Positions 34,955 through 48,209 of a DNA stretch of 64,000 nt are shown in pieces (the stretch's first letter is position 1; each line of letters opens with the position of its first letter). Location: positions 119,420,162 to 119,484,161 of the forward strand of contig NC_081824.1 in NCBI RefSeq assembly GCF_030867095.1, given 5' to 3'. The DNA is from Alligator mississippiensis. Taxonomy: Eukaryota; Chordata; Crocodylia; Alligatoridae. The notes below the pieces were generated by a model. The model did no database searches, was not told where the DNA came from, and worked only from the letters and a program-made list of their open reading frames with translations. The position numbers and the translations under genes were made by a program.

Positions 34955-35128
34955 GCAAGGGAGATTTAGGGTGGATATTCGGTAAAATGTTCTGAACTGT
35001 AAGGTTAGTTAAGCAGTGGAACCTCCACTAAACTGTCCTTCATTGGAGATTTTTAAGAGCAAGCTAAACATGCATAGGCATTGGTGATAGACTAGGTAAC
35101 CTTTTGAGCCCCCTTCCAACTCTATTTT
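34955..35128 (+). mobile_element. CR1 LINE 3' fragment
   Basis: Contains CAGCAAGGGAGATTTAGGGT, GGATATTCGGTAAAATG, GCAGTGGAACCTCCAC, and a tail CCCCCTTCCAACTCTATTTT followed by CTATGATT. This is the CR1 3' terminal order with moderate divergence. Confidence 0.85.
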
Positions 35129-38100
35129 CTATACTTCTATGATTATTGAAAGCCAGAGAGTGCGTTCACCCTTGCACTGGAGGGTAATCAAGAGCTTCCC
35201 CCCCCGGAGATCAGAGGGAACAGCCAATTTGGAGACTACTCAGTGCACAGGGAGAATGTGCATTTTGCACCTTCCTAGTGGGACTACATGCCCCACTTAT
35301 CCTCACCGAGGAGGTTTACACCCTTAACAGGGAAAGCCTCTATGCTCCTTCTAAGTGTAAGGAGTGTGGCTGTGTCCTCGTGAATTTGGAGTGGAGTGGG
35401 GCAGAAGAAGGAGAAGAGAAGTCCTATGCATCTTTCTTCTCTTTGTTTAAGAAAAGGCACCATCTGTCACTCAAGCAATTGACTATTGAACATTTTCCCT
35501 CATCAAATATTCTCCTTTATCAATATAGGATCCTTGTAGTACAATTAATGATATTATTATTAATAATGATTATTTTTTTCAAAGACCTAACAAAAATTAG
35601 GGCCTTAACATGTGTGGTTCTTTACAAACTCTGCATGGAAGTGCCTACAATGTACATAGAAAAGAAAAGTGGGAATGAAAGACTAACACCAAAGACTACA
35701 ATAACAATTTGGATGGAGGGAGGAGACACCACACTGGTACTGTCATAAACTGTGTGCATCAGGGAACACTATAGGAATTTAAAAGTTATATATGGATATA
35801 AAATGAGCAATTTTGTCACTGCTATAAAGAGAGTTTTAATTAAAATAAGATCTTTGAATTAACTTATCTTCTATATGTATTAATTCCCAAGGAGGCAATT
35901 TCATTTCCAAAAATCTCAGGGGCCTGAAATGAACAGGCCATGTGGAATGGCTCTAAGTTTGGCTTATTCTGCCACCTCTCTATAAACTAAATTGCACCAT
36001 ATGATGTACAGGGGATTCAACCCCCATTGTGCATGAGCTGTCAAGTGTTCATATGGGGGTAGAGGTGCTTGACACATACCTGCCACTTCCTTATTTTGAT
36101 ATTTTAATATGCATTTAAGTGCATTTTGCCCATTTTAAACCCTATATGTTCATCTCTATGCTGCAAAGCATAGTGCAGTATCAGGACCCCAAAAATTCAG
36201 ATGCTTTTCTCAACCTCTGTGGGAAAACTTCTGCCACCTCTGCCCATGTGTTTTCATTATTGGCAAATTTTGATAGGTTTGGGAATTGCAAAAATAGCAG
36301 TTTAATCAAAAGTTGGTTCAAATTCTGATTACTTTATTCACAGGAGTGGAGACACATTGGCTCTTAATAGTGCCAGTAAGATCAGAACTGGATCCATTAT
36401 CTTCAATGAGCAACTTGACCAGAACTTAATAGTTTTTCTATTATCAAGGCAAGTAATATTAGCTGAACTTTTCAGTGACAGTTCAGCTCAATTTATTATT
36501 CATCTAGTGTAAATTCTTATACCTACGCTTATAGTTGCCAAACAAATTCACACATCTCTCAAACTATAGTTATTTTAACAGTTGTTTGGTATAAAACTCT
36601 TTATCTTTTTAATGTGAATATACATGCTCCTCCCCCTTCCAGATCCTAGGAAAGAGTATGTTATTCCCCCAGAGCTTTTATCAGAGTGAGCAGGAATGAA
36701 TGAACAAAAGAATGAATGAATTAATTATTGCATGAATGTATTTAAAAAAAACCTCTCCACCTGCTCTGCTCCAAAAAATCTCTCACTGCAAAACATGGAT
36801 GTTTTCTATTATGGCTATTTATACACTACACCACACAAGGATGTTGCTCTCAATTGGAGTTTTTTGCAAAACATGAACTTTGCAAACAAGATTGCTAATT
36901 AAATTTCCTGCTCTATGTAGTATGGGGCATCTCATATCTTCAGTGCCTTTGAGGTATTTCTAGAGAAAGCACATCAGAAGCAGGAATGAGAAAAGATAGA
37001 TGTTTCTAATACCTTTTTAGAAATCTTCTGCAACTCTAAAACACATGCATAACACATATGTAGAGGCAGATCTTCTGCATCCCTGCCTCATAAAAAAGGG
37101 TCCAAATTTACTATGTGTGTTGAAGGGCAATGCCCAGGAACAGGTGGTTATGGGATCAGACCTCTCCTTACTTAAATACAATATATTGTATTCTCCCCCA
37201 AACAACAGGGGAAATATCAGTTACTTAAAAAACAAAACAAAACTGAATGACATCCCTTCATTCTTATCAACACAGTGATGATATTGCCAGAACTTTGTGT
37301 CAGTGACAGTAGCATTAGTTCTGTCTTCTTGGCAACATATGATTGATTAGACTACACTGAAGACATACCAGTGTTACCAATGTGAAAGGGTTTATGGCTA
37401 AGTGTTGTGGCTGCTGCATCATGCTGGATTAGACAGAGAAGAATTTGTTTATCCCCAGTAACCACAGCTTTAAACACTAATAAAAAAGCACTGTCCCCCT
37501 CATGAAGGTGCTGAAATGCAAAGCAAGCTCTCAGCTCCTTTTCTCTCTCTTGGTGGCATTTGAAAGTGTAAAGCTTTGAATACCAATTGCTTGAACTGGA
37601 CATATGTGAATCTCTTCTAATCCTACTAATCCCGTCCCCAAGTGCTTCTTTGTATGTGGAGGCAACACACATAGATCTAAGTGAAAGTGGCCATAATCCT
37701 GGAAATGTGGAAAAATGTCCCAGTGTGAGAGTTGGGAGAGGGGAAAGCTCCCTAGCAGAGGGGACCTGCTGGAGAAACCATTGTCTTTGTGGGGGTGACT
37801 TGGGGGTTGCGGAGGGGGGGTGGGGAAGGAGAACTCTCACCTTTTCTGAGCTGCTGGGAGGAAAGCAAACCTACCCAGCGGGACAGCTCCCTCGCAAACA
37901 GCCATCGCACACTTGAGCAAACCCACAGAACTGAGACAAAGTTTCCAAATGCTGGGAAATTCACCCACTGGTAGCTTTCAGCAGTTTGAGCCCAGCAGGC
38001 TAGGTCCTAATGTGCTGACTTCATTATTTCTCAGCCTCGCCTTTCTGAATGGCAGATTTGTTTACGGCATTGGGGGCCATTACTCCTTTTTCTGTACACA

Positions 38101-39364
38101 GATAGAGAGAGAGAAATCTGGATCTTGGTCTTACTTGAAAGAATTACGCACCATGAGCCTGATTCTCACATTCACTAATGCCCATTTTACATCAAGGGCA
38201 AAAAAAGGGACCTCCGTTTTCATAAACATCAGGAAGTCTCTGTGGGTTTAAAATAGCTGTCACACTGCAAATCCTCTGCAGCTAGCATCCTGATCATTGG
38301 TCAGCAATACAGTAGATACATATTGCAATTCATGTTGTGCTTTATACAAGTAGTTTGGGGAGACTGATCCATACCAAAAGTTCATGCTTTTTAAAAATTA
38401 ATGTTCACCTGGACATAAATCAACTACACAGGCTTTAAAAATATGCAAATCAGATAACTAGAACATCCAGGTTTTCCAAACTATTACTCAGTCATTTACA
38501 TTTGATTCCTGATCACTGGATAATGTTGTTTAAATCCAAGAGTAGTCACTGTGCAGGGAAATGAAGATTTTCTTTTAGTGCTTTCGAAATAATTTAAAAT
38601 ATGGAGCAATTGATAACGCAGTTTGCCAGGGAAATCTTTATTTTGTTCAATAAATCTCTCAATAAAACTACGTTAGGTGAACAAATCAAATGCTATATAT
38701 TCCCAGTGAGGTGACTGTTTTATTACCTCACCAGACTTTCTGCTTTCATAAATAAGTGTCAGCTGAAATTGACCTGCTGTTTAGTGATTGCATAAAACAT
38801 CCCAAATTCACTCTGGGGACAAGTCAACCAGTTTTGGTATGTGAATCTACTAATGGAACAAGGGATTTTGGGGAGTAGAGAAAAAGGGAAGAAGCTATGA
38901 GCCCTGGCTTTGAACAGAATAGAACAATATGATTTAAAAAAAAAATTGTTTGCAGGAAAAATAATGAACTAGCCAAAAACTGAAGGGGCTGAAATGATTT
39001 TAGGTCAGGAAAATGGTCTATGTAGAAACTTGTTTTAAATGTGGACTGAAAGGTGAGTTGAATGCTGAGAATAAGGATCAGTTGTTATGGGTTTGAATGA
39101 GTTCAGGGTGAATACTTGTGTGAGCAAGTATTATTTGTGTAAATAAGCATTCCCAGAATCAGGTTTTTAGGGAAAAAATCTGGACCTTGTACACATTATC
39201 TTAAGTCCAGTTTCATCTAAAGGCATCTAAGTGCCACTTTCATGCCTAAATGTAGCTATGATAGTGGCATTTTTGCTTGTTTCACAAATTTTAGATCTTA
39301 CTTCTGTCTGCACACTTAGACTTGTTCTTCTGATCATGCTCAGAAGAGATCTTCAACAGCCATG
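35129..39364. other. Gene-free interval
   Basis: AT-rich. A plus-strand frame at 35278-35748 has no recognisable domain. (GAAT)n-like repeats occur near 36690-36725. A G-rich segment lies at 37730-37850. No gene recognised. Confidence 0.35.
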
Positions 39365-39372
39365 CTCTATGG

Positions 39373-39576
39373 GGCTGGTTTTCAACCAGTGCCTGGGGGT
39401 CTGCAGAGTCTATCTAAGGGGTCCTCAAAACATGACTATGATCAATCAAAAGTCTGTGAATACCCACACTTACAATTCAAAGAGACCCACACCCTTCTTT
39501 GAAATTTCCAAGGGGGTTTGCACCTCAATTAAAATTTTATAGTGGTTTGCAAATGTAAAAAGGTAGAAAATCACTG
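39373..39576. mobile_element. hAT-type MITE, 204 bp, with target duplication
   Basis: The left end is GGCTGGTTTTCAACC; the right end reverse-complemented is CAGTGATTTTCTACC. Flanking octamers CTCTATGG (39365-39372) and CTGTATGG (39577-39584) differ at one position. It resembles the widespread CAGNGGTTCTCAACC group. Confidence 0.75.
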
Positions 39577-39699
39577 CTGTATGGTAATACTCTTCTACCT
39601 GGGAAGGCACATAACTCTGTGTAAGTCCCTGAAAGTGAAACTGGAGAAAAAGCTGATGATCCAGCTGTTTCATGGTGGAGGAGAGCCCTCACATCTTTC

Positions 39700-39832
39700 A
39701 ACCCAAGAGCCTTAGTGGTTAGGACACTTGCCCAAGAAGTAGGAAACTAAACCACGCTCAGCCAGAGGGATTTGAACTCAGATCTTCCATTTCTTAGGAA
39801 AATCCTTTAATCACAATGCTATGAGCTAGGCA
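39700..39832. mobile_element. Palindromic tRNA-derived SINE-like repeat
   Basis: The plus strand has the A-box-like TTAGTGGTTAGGACACTTGC. The minus strand has TAGCTCATAGCATTGTGA followed by the B-box-like GAGTTCAAATCCC. The two halves are partly complementary, as if two tRNA-like units faced each other. A related copy is at 53320-53402. Confidence 0.5.
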
Positions 39833-40041
39833 GTGTCAAGAACACAGTTCAGCCCTCTGTCCCACTGGGCAGCCAAAAGGAAATGATATATGAAGATGGG
39901 GCCAGAAGAAGAGCAGGATGAAGACAGGGACTGGCCTGGAAGGAGGGGGTCCTGGGTCCTGGTCCCTAGTCTTGGCCCAGTGGTATTTATAAATTTTGCA
40001 TTTAAGAGTCATTAGATAAAATGCATGAGGTGGGACTAGAA

Positions 40042-40363
40042 CAGTGATTCTCAACCAGAGTGCCATGGTACCCTGGGGTATCATGAGGTTCTTTTTAAGG
40101 TGCTGCACAGTATTACCACTGTTAGATGTGCAAACACCTCCAGATGACTCATAGGATGAACTCAGAGATTTCAAATGGGAAGCTGTGTCATCAAAAAACG
40201 TTCTTACTGTTTGTGGACTTTCTGAGTTCTTTGCAACAGAAAAATTGCTCTATTATATTTCTGTGGTCAAAAAAACTAGTGAAAACAAAGTTCTGGCATT
40301 TTCACTAGGGTACTTTGAATATAAAAAGTGGTGTCTTAAGTCTAAAATGGTTGAGACTCACTG
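40042..40363. mobile_element. hAT-type MITE, 322 bp, with target duplication
   Basis: Inverted ends are CAGTGATTCTCAACC and, reverse-complemented on the right, CAGTGAGTCTCAACC. Flanking octamers GACTAGAA (40034-40041) and GCCTAGAA (40364-40371) differ at one position. The interior shares a 34-base identical segment (40218-40251) with the copy at 47622-47933. Confidence 0.88.
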
Positions 40364-40371
40364 GCCTAGAA

Positions 40372-43300
40372 CCTGGGTCTCCCTTGGCAAGTCCCCTAAC
40401 CACTAGCTCCCATTTCTAGGAGCTAAAAGACTTAAGACCCCCCCCTCAATTGTTTTTCTTCAACACTAGTTTTGGGGACTTACACACAGTTGCATCACAT
40501 CTTGACCTTTCTGAGTTGAATATGTTCATCACAGAGCATATATGGCCCGATGGCTTCTTTCTGAGCAGGCTGAGAAGTACAAATCTATTTATAAAGGTAG
40601 AAATAGGAGCTAAAATCTGCATAAGTGTAAAAAATACCTCTTAAGTGGCAACATTTAAGTAGCACTTAAGAAGCACTTAACTCATTCTCCATATTTGATT
40701 TGCAAGTACAAAGGGGATAGGAGACGCTTTTCCCAGCTGCAGGATACAGAGATGTAGTAGTCCTAGTCCACACAGTTGCTGCACTGTATCATCTCTTCAG
40801 GAGTACTTAGCAGAGGATCATCTTATAGGCTGGAATGGAGAAAGCCCATCAGAGCAGCCCAAGGGAGACCTTCAGCACCCATGTGAATTCCCTACATCCT
40901 GATCCTAGGTGGATAGCTAAGGTGCTTAATGTGTTCTACTGGTAGTTGCCAATGGAATGCAAATTAGCAATGTGCCAAGCATCACATCTGGCTCCTTTGA
41001 TCCCACCCCTGCCCTGTCACTGTGCCTTTACCTACTCACTAGCGGGTGTGTTCACACTGGTTTCAGTACTGCTGTTTTCAGGGTCATTTCTGCACTTGGT
41101 GAGTAGGGCTAAGAATTAGGAAATTAATCAACGTGTGGGCTTTAAAAATCAAATACATTTGAAAGGAGGACTGAAACTATTGTGACTGGAAACCAAAAAC
41201 CTGTTACTGATATACAATCTTAACAAAGAGAACTTCCTTATGCTATATTGGCCTTGAAGATGGCAATACTTGCAGTAGAAATGTAGATCTCTGAACCCAG
41301 AGCTTGGCAGCTAAGTGTTTGGGAAAGAGATTTGCAAATATTTTGCTTTCAAATACTTTATTTATGATTTAAATCTGCATAATTATTCTTCAGTTGGGAA
41401 TCTTCAGCAGGTCTTTGTTTGTTTAAAAGCTTTTAGTTCACTCTAATGTGCTAAGAGAAACTCATATAATTGAAGGGCAATTCTCCATTGCTAGAAGATT
41501 GTTCTATTGTTTAATGTAGACTTTGGACTATGTAAATATGCAGTGTTATAATTCTGTTTTATATACAGCACCTTCTAATACAGGAAGTCTTCTGCAAGCT
41601 ATTCAAAATGGAGGTCCTTACATAGCAAGGAAGACACACATTGCTTTCTTTGATAGATATTTTATATTGGTTTGTTCTTCTTTGTATTAGTCTAAAACTA
41701 AACTAAAGTGAAAGCACAGGCTCTCCTCTCATGTAAAAAATATAACATGAATCACTGAGACAGATTAATGGGAATACAGTGAGGTGATTGGGGTCTGTAC
41801 AGTGTCCTATAATCTAAATTTCTAAAATAGTTAAATTCACATTTCTAAATCATTGTAGTTTCAATGACTTTTAGGGGCTTTTAGGGGCTGAGGACCTGAC
41901 TAAATCTTTTTTGCAGTGTAATCTGCCCAAAATACAGAGCAATTCACTTAATCTATTTAAGGTGAGGGGTACAAAGGTTTGGTGATTTACCAGGTGGTTC
42001 ATTGGCAGAGCAGGGAATTGAACCTACCATACCTGGGATATCTGTCTAATTGGGCCAGTTTCTGCCAGTTCTAAGTTACACTGGCTGCTGTTGTGTTATA
42101 CTGCCAGAGAGATGGCATTGATGTAGGAACACCTTGATGCTATCCCTAGCCATCCCTATTTTATCTAGCAGGCAGCAGGAGTAGGAACCACTATGTTCTA
42201 GTTAATAATTCCCTGTTCTACAGGAATCCTCCTCTGCCTGCCTATGCCAGGTTTAGGCTTGCACAATCTAACTGGGGCAATGCAAAGCTATCCTGATGCA
42301 CTATAGAATGAGGATTTCCAGTTTTTTAAGTAAATAAATGTTCATTTTGTGCACGTTGTGGAAGGATTAGATCTGGGAAACTACAGCTATGGTAACCTTA
42401 CTGTCCTTGGCAGTGATGCACTGATACACGCCAAGCTCTTCCAGCCTAGCTTCAGTGGCTTCAGTTTAGGAGAAAGCCTGCCCAGATCATTGGTCAATGG
42501 TACAACCCTCTATGGCAAATTTACCATAGAGACATGAGCTATCCAAACAAGAATCAGAGGGGAATATTCTTGTCTTGGTACACAGAGCATTAGGCATCTA
42601 TTTCCTATTGTTGATGATATAACTGTGAGGCTGAAGTCACCATTCATTGAGTAGAAAATACGCCATAGGTTTATTTGAAATACCCTTTTAATAACACTAA
42701 GAATTCCTTCTATTAATCCAAAAATATGACAACATTAGTTTTGGGTTTTTTTAAATTTCTCACTGATATGAATACTGTTTAATTAGGCACACTGCAACCT
42801 TGGAAAATCTAAAGAACAGGGAAGTGATATTGATTCTTTATTATCACTTTAATTGTCGATTTTGATGTGTTAAAACTGAAACAATCTTCCAGCTGCAATA
42901 TCTAATGAACTCCAAGATCAAACAAGATCTTGCTAATTACTAAGTTAATGAGGACAAGTTCACAGGCAGAGTTAAGTTAGTAATTACTTGTTTCAAAGCA
43001 TATTGAAGCTAAGTAAGATCTTGATTTGTTGCTATAATGGTATATATTTTGCATTCTGCCTTCTGAATATATTATAGAAGGGCACCCCATGTACAATATA
43101 TACTGCTAATCATGAGGAAACAGTACACAAGGCAGACTTCAATAAATTAAGAGTCTTGTTATTTATAAATCAACTAAAAATTGAAATCTCATTTACATTT
43201 CTGCTGTCATATATAGTGTTTTTATATGCAAAAATGCCCCCATTTACATGGGGGCAAAATATTCGGAATTTAAATTCTACAACATGTTTTTCAAGCTGTA

Positions 43301-45105
43301 GAGCCATAAGAAGGCTAACAATGCATCTATGCATGTTTTAAAAAATGTTTACCTCCAGATCAAACATTTAGTCATGGTGTACACATATCTGTATCCATTT
43401 GTAGAAGCAAGCTTACACAATACATATGTGACATATGGCCACAAAAAAGTACACCTAATAAGAGGAGCAGTACTTCTCAAGAAGGTGGTGAAGTTTATAT
43501 TTAACAGTTAAACTATTTTATTTGCCCATGGTACTAATCAGTATTCAGACCTTGTTGTTTACACATGTTTGATCTACTTGTATCCTTTACTTCACCTTTC
43601 AACACGTTGGACACGGTGGAAGAGTTCTGGTCTTTATAGCTGTATCACACATCCTTATGCAGTATTAATACCTACTTTGCTTCTGAGGGGCCTGGGGGAT
43701 TTTTGATCAAGAAACAACACATACATCAGGATTCTGAATGGAGTGTGCCTTGATGCAGTTAGTAACAGGAGTACGAATATTGTGCATCAGAATATGCACC
43801 CAGCAAATACCCATACCAGATAAACAACTGCACTGGGTCACTTTGTCAGCCAGGTGTCAGAAAAATGATACTGGAACAATCTGTGACTATTTTTTCCACA
43901 GCAGCAGCATTCTTCTGGATTACCTTCTGGTCAGCCTCAGGCAAAGAGCAATGAGGAGCTGACCTACAAGCCCCATGGGATAGCACAAGATCCCATCTTA
44001 TCTTCTGAAAAGAAGTTTCTGGCTATATGTAGGGATAACTTTGCTCACTTAGGGTTCATCTCATAACTATATATGTAATCTCACTATGTCTTTCTTTTGC
44101 ACTGCTGCAGGTATCTGGGAGCTGCTCTCAGATTGGGAACGTGAGCAGGAAAATGTCAGATGTGAGGCACTGAAGTACTGCTTTTCCCTCTCTATTAATT
44201 CTCTGTGTTTCTCTTGTTCTTTAGCTTATTGTTTCATAACTTGCTTTCTTTCTTCTAAGTTGAAACCCTGAGTTGAAGTGTGGTTTGTTTCTAGCACCAA
44301 CATTTATTTTCCAGTTTCTATGTCTTGTGGTACTTACCTAAATAAAATATAGGTGACATCAGTCCAGCAAGAACTGCTTTTGGGTCCTCAATTCTGTTTG
44401 GATTTGAGGACTTCCTGGTTGTTTGACTAGTCAGTCAAGCTAAAAAATTAAAGACATATTTAAATGCATACATATATAAACTAAGACCAAGATTTTTCAC
44501 AAGTTTTCACCTTTGGGTCAGAGACACTAATAGGCACATACTCCTAGTAAAACAAAAATAATATTACTGTCTTACAAGGTTAGGTGATACACATTTCTCC
44601 CAACTAAGTTTCACTTTTCTAACCTTTTGGTTCTTCAAATCAGAAGATCAAAATGAAAAGTTTCATGGTGTATACTAAATTCTGCCAGGTTTTAGCCTAA
44701 GTTCAGCTTTGCCTAAATCAGCTTTTGTTTAAGGGAATCTTGAAGCTATGAGTTTCAGTAATGAAGGTGAACCACCTGTCATTAGAACGTGTCACTCATG
44801 TTGTATTGTCCTCTCATTGGGATTATTACATCCTTCCCATACAAACATTGCCACACAGGGCAAAAAGGAGTTCCTCTCCGGTTTGCCATTGCTTCCTTCT
44901 GCTCTGCCCTCCTTGGTAAAGGTTCTTCTAAAGGATCTTGCACACCCACATTTCAGCACACTAGTTGATTTTCATGCCCCTGATATGTCTTTTGCATCCA
45001 TCTGATTCTGGTGGAGAGGCGAAAGATTGGTGATTTGTCAGATCTCTTCACTAGTGAAGAAGTTTTTCAAGATTGGACAGAATCTTCAGTTGGCACTTGT
45101 TGAAG
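40372..45105. other. Gene-free interval
   Basis: AT-rich, no recognised gene. A 12-bp tandem repeat (TTTTAGGGGC type) lies at about 41870-41892 and a tRNA-like fragment is possible near 41990-42040. 42800-43030 is a candidate conserved element rich in TAATTA-type motifs. Confidence 0.35.
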
Positions 45106-45109
45106 GTGG

Positions 45110-46989
45110 GTGCGTCTACACATGCATTTACTGCAGCCTAGATTTACTGTGCAGTAAGATACTGCACAGTAAGGGTTTTTGGGTAGGACAATGGCCCCCT
45201 GTCCCTGTGCAAGGAGCTCCCAGCCCCTGCTGCATGACTGCAATTGCGATCACCAAGGATCCTGGTTTTCCCTGATAAAAACTAGCAAATTCTCTAACAA
45301 AACCCCCAAATCCATGATTAAAATTAAAGGCCGCCCACAGCCTCCTGGCCCTGCTCATGCCTCTCACCCCCCACCCACAGCTTCTGCTCACCTAGCCCTG
45401 CCAGAGGGGGCCCCCAGCTGCTAGGGCTATGAACCTGGGTCTGCAGCCCCCTGCCCTAACCCCCTTGCTGCTTGCTGCAGGCTCAGGTGGGGCAGGGGCT
45501 GGCTCCCCGCTATGCTGCGCATTCCTGAGGGGGGCAGAGAGCACCTGCGCCCTCCAGATCTGTGCATAGGACGGCTGCAGGATTGGGCTCCCACCCTGTT
45601 GCCCTCCCTCAGGGCCTCCACAGCCCAGCAGGTATGACCCAGCATGGCAAGGAAGAGTGGGGCTGCGGGGAGAAGCTGCCTGCCAGTGCGAGCTCCGCAT
45701 TGACCTGGCAATGTGCCCCATGTGTGCGGCTGCTTTGAGGGGCGCAACCCTATGCCACTACCCTCACTTCAGCCACACGCACGGGGGGCACATATGGTTT
45801 TCTGCACGGTTCTGCTGTTCTCTGCCATGCCAGGTTGCACCCACTGGGCAGCAGGGGCCCCGGGGGAGGGCAGAGAGTGGAAGCCTGTGTCCACAGTGAG
45901 CAGCCTGCACCCACCCTGTGCACAGATCTGGGGGGCACAGGTCCCCCCTGTCCCCCTCAGGAGTGCGCACCACGGTGGGGAGTTAATTGCAAAAACTGCA
46001 AAATCCGTGGGTTTCTCCAGTAAAAAGAGAAATCTGGGTTTGCCTCCGGTAAAAGGTAAAATTTGCTGTTTACTCCGTTTTTCCATGGGAAACAGAAAAT
46101 CTGGATCCCTGGCCATCACGGAGTGGGGGCTGGGAATAAGTTCCCAACAAGCTCCCAACCCCCACTTTGCAATCGGGGAGTGGGGGCTGGAAGATCCCTG
46201 CTGCTGGGGCCAGGGGACAATGTCCCCACCTGGGGCACACAGGGCGGAGGCTGCGGATGGTGTTTTCCCTCCAGCTCCATGAACATGGAGCTAGGGGGGT
46301 GGGGGAGGAACAAGTTCCCCAGCCTGTTCCCCCTGCCAGCTCCATGTTTGTGGAGCTGAGTGGGGAACAGGCTTCCCTGCCCCAGCAATCAAGGGGCTTG
46401 GGCTGAGAGACCCTTATCTCCCAGCAGTGGCTTCATGACCCCAGGGCCACTGCTCAGAGATGCTTATCTCCCTGCCCTCACCTTCATGGGGCTTGGGCAG
46501 GGAGATAAGCATTTCTCAGGAATGACCCCATGATTGCAGAGCTGCTGCTGGGAGATAAAGGTCTGCCTATCCCCTGCTCCCTGATCACAATGGTGAAGCA
46601 GGGGCTGGGAGATAAAGATCTTCCCCAGCCCCCACTCCCCAATTGCAGTCTGGGAGTAGGGGGCTTGGAGCTCCCTGCTGCCAGGGCAGGGAGATAGTCC
46701 CTGGCCAGGCTCCTGTGGCAGAGCCCACTTTAGCAGCAGGCAGCTCTCAGGGGCAGGGAGCAATCTCCCGCCTCCTAGTGGACAGTTGACTGGGAGCAGA
46801 TTTTGCTACATGAGTGCTGTGGCGCCATTACTAATGCTGAGTAAATTTGCTACTTCCATTTGCAGGTAAATTTACTTAGCATTCGTGGAAGTTTATTGTG
46901 AAGTAAACATGTGCATGTGTAGACGCACATGCTTACTTCACAGTAAACTATGCTAATGCAAAGTTAAGTGTTTCATGTAGACGTGCCCA
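45110..46989. mobile_element. Composite palindromic-end element, about 1.9 kb
   Basis: The left end GTGCGTCTACACATGCA (45110-45126) is an exact inverted match of TGCATGTGTAGACGCAC (46912-46928). A second, outer end with the same family signature (GTAGACGTGCCC reversed) lies at 46978-46989. The interior is GC-rich and holds degenerate tandem units. No transposase is recognised. It is either one element with a complex end or one inserted into another. Confidence 0.7.
46090..46790. repeat. Degenerate minisatellite inside the 45110-46989 element
   Basis: Recurring blocks of CTGGGAGATAAAG, GCAATCGGGGAGTGGGGGCT and CCCCCACTCCCCAATTGCAG types occur in both orientations across about 700 bases. Unit length is irregular. 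Open frames here (such as 46063-46359) are artefacts of the repeat. Confidence 0.65.
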
Positions 46990-47621
46990 GTATCTATCAA
47001 AAGTTTTATTCTATTAGGGGCCCGTCCTTTTGGCAGGTGTACCACAAATTAGCCCCAACTCTTTTTAAATGCTATTCTGATCCCCTTCTCCTCAGTCTGT
47101 TGCTCAGTTTTCTGTTCCTTGCCTTCTGTTCTCTGCCGGATCTGCTGCTTTTTTTTCTGCTCCCTGTCTAATCCGCCACTGTGCTGCCTATTTCTTCTCA
47201 GGTCTGTCACGTGAGACACAGAGGCTATCCATGCCACTTGTGGCCTATGTGCCACAGGCTGGCCCCCACTGTTTTAGTAGATTGCTAGCTTTTATAGCCA
47301 TATGTTAGCATAGATAATATTTGAGTTGAAAAGTTTCAATTTTGTTTTGATGCTGTATATCTTTGATTTCCATATGTTACTGAGCTTAGTAAATTATGTG
47401 CATGCCTTTCCTGTTCTTGATATGATTTCTGTCTTCTTGAGGAAATCTCTGCCTGATAATATTGCCCTTCCCAGGCAGGTGAACAATTCTACCTTCTTGA
47501 TGTTTCGCCTTTTAGCATGATGCTGCTGCTGGATGTCTAGACTTTGAAGTTGCTTGAGTTAATTTTGAGCCCTGTTTGGCCACCTATTATTGTCAGGTTT
47601 CATGGGTTCAGTTCAGTAGTG
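46990..47621. other. Gene-free interval
   Basis: No recognised gene. It includes a CT-rich stretch at about 47080-47180. Confidence 0.3.
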
Positions 47622-47933
47622 CAGTAGTTCTCAGCCTTTCAGACTAAACACACCCCTCAATAGATTCAAAGTACCCCCTGATAAACTCAAGATACCCATA
47701 AAAATGCCAACTCTTAGCTTTTTTTTCTTTTTTTTTAATACAGAAAAACAAGAGCAATTTTTCTGTTGCAAAGAACTCAGAAAGACCATGGCATGTCAAA
47801 ATCTCTTTAACACAGTGCATTCCTATTTGAAGACTCTAGGTTTATCTTGTGAATCATGTTTGCACACCTAACAGAGCTAACATTGCTTGGTACACTGTGT
47901 GGCACCCCACGGCACCCTGATGGAGAATCACTG
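47622..47933. mobile_element. hAT-type MITE, same family as 40042-40363, opposite orientation
   Basis: The left end is CAGTAGTTCTCAGCC; the right end reverse-complemented is CAGTGATTCTCCATC. The segment 47751-47784 is the exact reverse complement of 40218-40251 over 34 bases. The flanking octamers do not match well, so the target duplication is decayed. Confidence 0.8.
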
Positions 47934-48209
47934 CGCAATGCCATCAGCAAATCTAAGTCTTTTAGGCATTTGACATCTACCCTGTGTTTATGTTGCCAAT
48001 ACACGTTATTCAGTCTATGACAACAGCAGTGGAGGGAGTATGAAGCCTGGTTTTACACTAGTGTCCATGTTGAACCAATCTGTCCCTTCACTGTTCATCC
48101 TTACAGAACCCTCTGTACATGGCCTTGATGACACTGACAACTTTAGTTGGGATTCTGTAGGACTGAAGCTTGTTCAACAGTCAGGTCTGTCTATCCTCTC
48201 TGGGTAACC

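Noticed and set aside
45392-46763. Cluster of frames of 60-190 codons on both strands
   Set aside because: They fall in the GC-rich interior and minisatellite of a palindromic element, and their translations mirror the repeat units.
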